A DNA stretch of 64,000 nucleotides from an uncultured Lachnospiraceae bacterium (lineage in GTDB: Bacteria; Bacillota; Clostridia; Lachnospirales; Lachnospiraceae), in assembly GCA_934394565.1 (NCBI GenBank), contig CAKRQV010000010.1, positions 1 through 64,000 of the forward strand. The letters run 5' to 3'. A program made the position numbers and the translations under genes. Shown here piece by piece: positions 61,474 through 64,000 of the stretch; the first letter of the stretch is position 1, and each line of letters opens with the position of its first letter. The notes under the pieces were generated by a model. That model did not search any database. It was not told the DNA's origin and worked only from the letters and a program-made list of their open reading frames with translations.

Positions 61474-61595
61474 GGGTTTCTTCCTCCTTAATGATCCTGC
61501 GTATTGTCTACGTCTGATTCTTGCAACAGTATACTACAAATTCAGAAAAAGCAAAAGCTACCCCGGGGGTTTTTCTGCTTTTTCTCATAGAATAA

Positions 61596-61620
61596 GGCGG
61601 GGAATTTTGTGTTCCCCGCC
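61596..61620 (-). terminator. Terminator of the SH3b protein gene
   Basis: GGCGGGGAA pairs with TTCCCCGCC around TTTTGTG. On the minus strand it is followed by a short T-rich stretch (TTATTCT). Confidence 0.65.
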
Positions 61621-61632
61621 CTGTCGTTGGTT

Positions 61633-62394
61633 TTATTTTTTCTTGAGATATTTTTTATTAATATAGCCTGTACACTTTTGGGCTTTGGAATTCGTGTAAG
61701 ATACCTTATACCATTTGCCATTAGATGTATCTGTTACGTGTACGGTATCACCCTTTTCTACCACAGTAACAACTTTGGAGGATGCATTGGCTTTTGCCCT
61801 CATGTTGACGTCCTGTGTTGCTTTGTATTTCACATCTTTTTTAGAAGATGTATCTTTTTTCGAATCTTTCTTTGTATCTTTTTTATCAGAAGATGTATCC
61901 TTGCTGATCTTTTTCAGTTTGGCACTGGATGCGTAACCTCTGTATACGTCTCCATCTTCATAATAAACAACTTTATACCAGCCCTTGTTGGAGGTATTGA
62001 CTACGAAAAGTTTTTCGCCTTTGTCTGCAATGTATACGGTGTCAGATGACTGTTTTGCTTTTTCACGAATATAGGCATCTTTTTTCACTTTATATTCGAT
62101 TGCTTTCTGCAGATCTGCAGCTTTGACGTAGCCTTTGAACTTTTTCTGTTTGGAGTTCTGGTATTCTACTTTGTACCATTTGGAGTTCTTTTTGCTGGTC
62201 ACTTTCATGACGGCATCCTTGGGGAGTTCGATGACTCTGTCGTAGGATGAACCTGCGCCTTCTTTGATGTCGGTGATCTTGGTTGTCTCATAGTAGCTTG
62301 TACCGGCTTCTACGGATTTCGGAGCTGTCACAGCCAGTCCGGCGGCCAGCACCATAGCTGACAAACAAATCCCCAGTTTTTTTAATGCATTCAT
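61633..62394 (-). CDS. Secreted protein with three bacterial SH3 domains
   Basis: This 253-residue protein has a signal peptide (LGICLSAMVLAAGLAVTAPK, cleavage near VEA-GT). Three SH3b domains follow, at about residues 33-90, 93-150 and 188-252, each with a WYKV motif (SKWYKVEYQ, KGWYKVVYY, GKWYKVSYT). The second and third are joined by a Lys/Asp/Ser linker. SH3b domains bind peptidoglycan, so it is probably a cell-wall-associated protein without its own enzyme domain. I chose ATG 62394 because AAAGGAGG lies upstream. Confidence 0.9.
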   Translation of the reverse strand: MNALKKLGICLSAMVLAAGLAVTAPKSVEAGTSYYETTKITDIKEGAGSSYDRVIELPKDAVMKVTSKKNSKWYKVEYQNSKQKKFKGYVKAADLQKAIEYKVKKDAYIREKAKQSSDTVYIADKGEKLFVVNTSNKGWYKVVYYEDGDVYRGYASSAKLKKISKDTSSDKKDTKKDSKKDTSSKKDVKYKATQDVNMRAKANASSKVVTVVEKGDTVHVTDTSNGKWYKVSYTNSKAQKCTGYINKKYLKKK

Positions 62395-62473
62395 AACTTT
62401 TCCTCCTTTTTCCAGGTATTGGCGAATTTTTCTTTTGTTGGCTTCGCTATTGCCAGATTTTTCTGATATGTTT

Positions 62474-62502
62474 AGCTTATACTTTTTAGTGTATGATGTC
62501 AA
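62474..62502 (-). promoter_or_regulatory. Promoter of the SH3b protein gene
   Basis: On the minus strand the -35 is TTGACA (62497-62502) and the -10 is TAAGCT (62474-62479), with a 17-nt spacer. Confidence 0.55.
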
Positions 62503-62561
62503 CCGGGGGGAGTATGTCTTCATAATTATTCATGTGTGGCAAAAATATGATAGGTAATGAA

Positions 62562-62763
62562 AAGCTCCGGCAGGGGAGACATATATATTGTGGATGGGAA
62601 AGCAGGTGCAACGCTTCGCTGAGCTAATCGTTAACTGCGACTAATGCGCTCGCTGAAGCGGGCTCGCGCATAAGTCTCCGTAAACGATGGATCTCATCGA
62701 AGCTAAGGGCGCACCTCGAATGCTTTCCCATCCACAATATATATGTCTCCCCTGCCAGAGCTT
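62562..62763. repeat. Large palindrome C with conserved core
   Basis: The left arm 62562-62604 and right arm 62721-62763 match at 42 of 43 positions. The 116-nt core (62605-62720) is a third copy of the core in palindromes A and B. Its stems are changed in pairs: GGTGC/GCACC, TGAG/CTCA, ATCGTT/AACGAT and GACT/AGTC. The unpaired CTA, GGAT and TAAGGGC segments are unchanged. It lies downstream of an ABC ATPase gene and upstream of the SH3b gene promoter. Confidence 0.92.
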
Positions 62764-62829
62764 ACTCTACTTTACTGGGATTAATTTTACGCTTATATTT
62801 CATTAATAACACGCCAATACTATCACAAA

Positions 62830-63588
62830 TTATTCCTCATGCTTTACATCATCAAAGGTGAAGACATCGAGGAATTTCTTTGCACGTTCGGTCTGCGGAT
62901 GTTCGAAGAAATCCACGGGTTTGGCTTCTTCTACAATGTTGCCCTGGTCGATGAAGATCACTCTGTCGGCTACAGCTTTGGCGAAGGACATTTCGTGAGT
63001 GACGATGAGCATGGTCTTGCCTTCTTTGGCAAGGTCGAGCATAACGTCGAGTACTTCGCGGACCATTTCAGGGTCGAGGGCGGCGGTTACTTCGTCGAAG
63101 AGCAGGATTTCGGGATGCATACACAGGGCGCGGACGATGGCCACACGCTGTTTCTGACCGCCGGAAAGCTGTCTGGGATAGCTGTCGGCTTTGTCACCGA
63201 GTCCGACACGTTCGAGAAGCTGCATGGCTTCCTGTTTTACTTCTTCTTTTTTACGTTTCTGCACCTTGACCGGGGCAAGTGTGATATTGTCGATTACGGA
63301 CAGGTGGGGAAACAGTTCATAGCTCTGGAATACCATACCGATCTTCTGACGAAGCTCGGTGACGGAAGGGCTGCCTTTTTTGATTTCTTTGCCGTGCAGG
63401 GTGATGGAGCCGCCCTGGATCTCTTCCAGTGCATTGATGCAGCGAAGCAGGGTACTCTTACCGCAGCCACTGGGGCCAACGATGACGATGACTTCGCCCT
63501 GATGGACATCGAGGTTGATGTCGTCGAGAACGTGCAGTCCGTCATATTCTTTTTTCAGATGTTCGATTTTCAATATTGACTCTGCCAT
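62830..63588 (-). CDS. Amino-acid ABC transporter, ATP-binding protein, second system
   Basis: This 252-residue ATPase has Walker A GPSGCGKST, signature LSGGQKQRVAIVRALCM and Walker B ILLFDEVTAALDPE. Here the usual DEPTSALD reads DEVTAALD, which is seen in some members. I chose ATG 63588 because GGAG lies upstream; that site overlaps the permease stop. It is the last gene of a polar amino-acid importer related to the system at 0.7-3.3 kb. Confidence 0.93.
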   Translation of the reverse strand: MAESILKIEHLKKEYDGLHVLDDINLDVHQGEVIVIVGPSGCGKSTLLRCINALEEIQGGSITLHGKEIKKGSPSVTELRQKIGMVFQSYELFPHLSVIDNITLAPVKVQKRKKEEVKQEAMQLLERVGLGDKADSYPRQLSGGQKQRVAIVRALCMHPEILLFDEVTAALDPEMVREVLDVMLDLAKEGKTMLIVTHEMSFAKAVADRVIFIDQGNIVEEAKPVDFFEHPQTERAKKFLDVFTFDDVKHEE

Positions 63589-63592
63589 AGCA

Positions 63593-64000
63593 TTAACTCC
63601 ATTTTCTTTCGAGATATTTGGCCAGCATACTGATCGGCCAGCATGCCAGGAAATACAGTACAAATACAACAAGGAACACACCGAAGGCTGCGTTCGGGCT
63701 GACCATACGGTTGGCCTCGATGATCTGCTGGGCTACCTTTAACATTTCCACAACGCCGATCATCAGCACAAGGCTGGTGGTCTTGATCATACGGGTAATC
63801 AGGTTGATGGACAGCGGCAGCAGACGGCGCAGTGTCTGCGGAATGATAATATACACATAGGTCTGTTTTTTGGAAAGGCCCAGGGCTTCGCTGCTCTCAT
63901 ACTGATGCTTCGGTATACTGATCAGCGCACCTCGGACGAGATCGCCCATCTCGGCTGTGCCCCAGAGAACAAAGACAATCACAGACGCCACTTCACCGGA
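63593..64000 (-). CDS. Amino-acid ABC transporter, permease, cut by the window edge
   Basis: This is the C-terminal part (at least 132 residues) of a HisM/GlnP-type permease. The EAA loop reads HQYESSEALGLSKKQTYVYI, followed by PQTLRRLLPLSINLITRMIK and the last membrane helices. The start lies beyond the right edge. It ends 4 nt before the ATPase start, so the two are translationally linked. Confidence 0.92.
   Translation of the reverse strand, partial: SGEVASVIVFVLWGTAEMGDLVRGALISIPKHQYESSEALGLSKKQTYVYIIIPQTLRRLLPLSINLITRMIKTTSLVLMIGVVEMLKVAQQIIEANRMVSPNAAFGVFLVVFVLYFLACWPISMLAKYLERKWS

Noticed and set aside
39632..62763. Reading the palindromes as copies of a miniature inverted-repeat transposable element (MITE)
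   Set aside because: MITE copies share terminal repeats, but here the arms differ completely between sites and I see no clear target-site duplication. Not excluded for an unusual mechanism.
1..64000. CRISPR arrays, tRNA genes and known riboswitches
   Set aside because: No regularly spaced short repeats, no tRNA cloverleaf and no SAM, T-box, TPP, lysine or purine riboswitch core was seen on either strand, including upstream of metA and the leu-like genes. A covariance search was not possible.

Overview
The window comes from a spore-forming, Gram-positive anaerobe. Lachnospiraceae (Clostridia) is the most likely family. Supporting features are strong AGGAGG-type ribosome-binding sites, consensus TTGACA-N17-TATAAT promoters, GerA-type germination genes, a SPOCS/LysM spore-coat-type protein, many diacylglyceryl lipoproteins and short intergenic gaps with strong terminators. 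I cannot name the species from sequence alone.

Layout. 1-320: three tandem promoters pointing left out of the window, probably serving an rRNA operon just outside. 0.7-3.3 kb: a polar amino-acid ABC importer. 3.5-7.1 kb: two consecutive small/large subunit pairs of the LeuCD/aconitase-like hydro-lyase family. 7.3-14.9 kb: an accessory block with a BlaI repressor, a BlaR1-type membrane protease, a small secreted protein, a TraX-like protein, a lipoprotein and an ABC-2 exporter (three membrane genes plus an ATPase). 15-22.7 kb: a LysR regulator, an orphan type-1 solute-binding lipoprotein, a HAD phosphatase, an ABC exporter, an M14-type deacylase and a MATE pump. 22.9-28.6 kb: a complete peptide ABC importer. 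28.9-38.2 kb: a PfkB sugar kinase, a branched-chain aminotransferase, an unusual RelA/SpoT-domain protein, a SEC-C protein, MetA and a trigger-factor-like lipoprotein. 38.4-45.3 kb: SstT, a DMT transporter, DegV, a GT-C membrane protein and citrate synthase. 45.5-53.7 kb: DUF1934, germination genes, a GntR regulator, IspE, SPOCS-LysM, PrcB-like and PlsC. 54-59.8 kb: MurF, Ddl, an L,D-transpeptidase and an aspartate-type aminotransferase. 60.2-64 kb: an rRNA methyltransferase-like protein, a His-rich protein, an SH3b protein and the start of a second amino-acid ABC importer.

The most unusual content is not protein-coding. Five intergenic sites (0.42, 39.6, 53.8, 58.2 and 62.6 kb) carry very large, nearly perfect palindromes of about 140-275 bp. 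Three of them (39.6, 53.8 and 62.6 kb) share a conserved core of about 116-119 nt that folds as one long hairpin. Its stems differ between copies almost only by compensatory base-pair changes. The outer arms (43-65 bp) are near-perfect inverted repeats, yet their sequence is different at every site. Two of the palindromes and a short terminator at 61.1 kb share the border GACGGACG ... CTGAC. This looks like a structured repeat family, possibly a non-coding RNA or a non-autonomous element. I do not recognise it.

A second coherent system is the BlaI/BlaR1 block. The blaI promoter and the promoter of the secreted-protein/ABC operon carry the same A-tract inverted repeat at the same place next to the -35 box, so one repressor probably controls both transcription units. 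The BlaR1 sensor domain is not a penicillin-binding domain, so the signal is probably not a beta-lactam.
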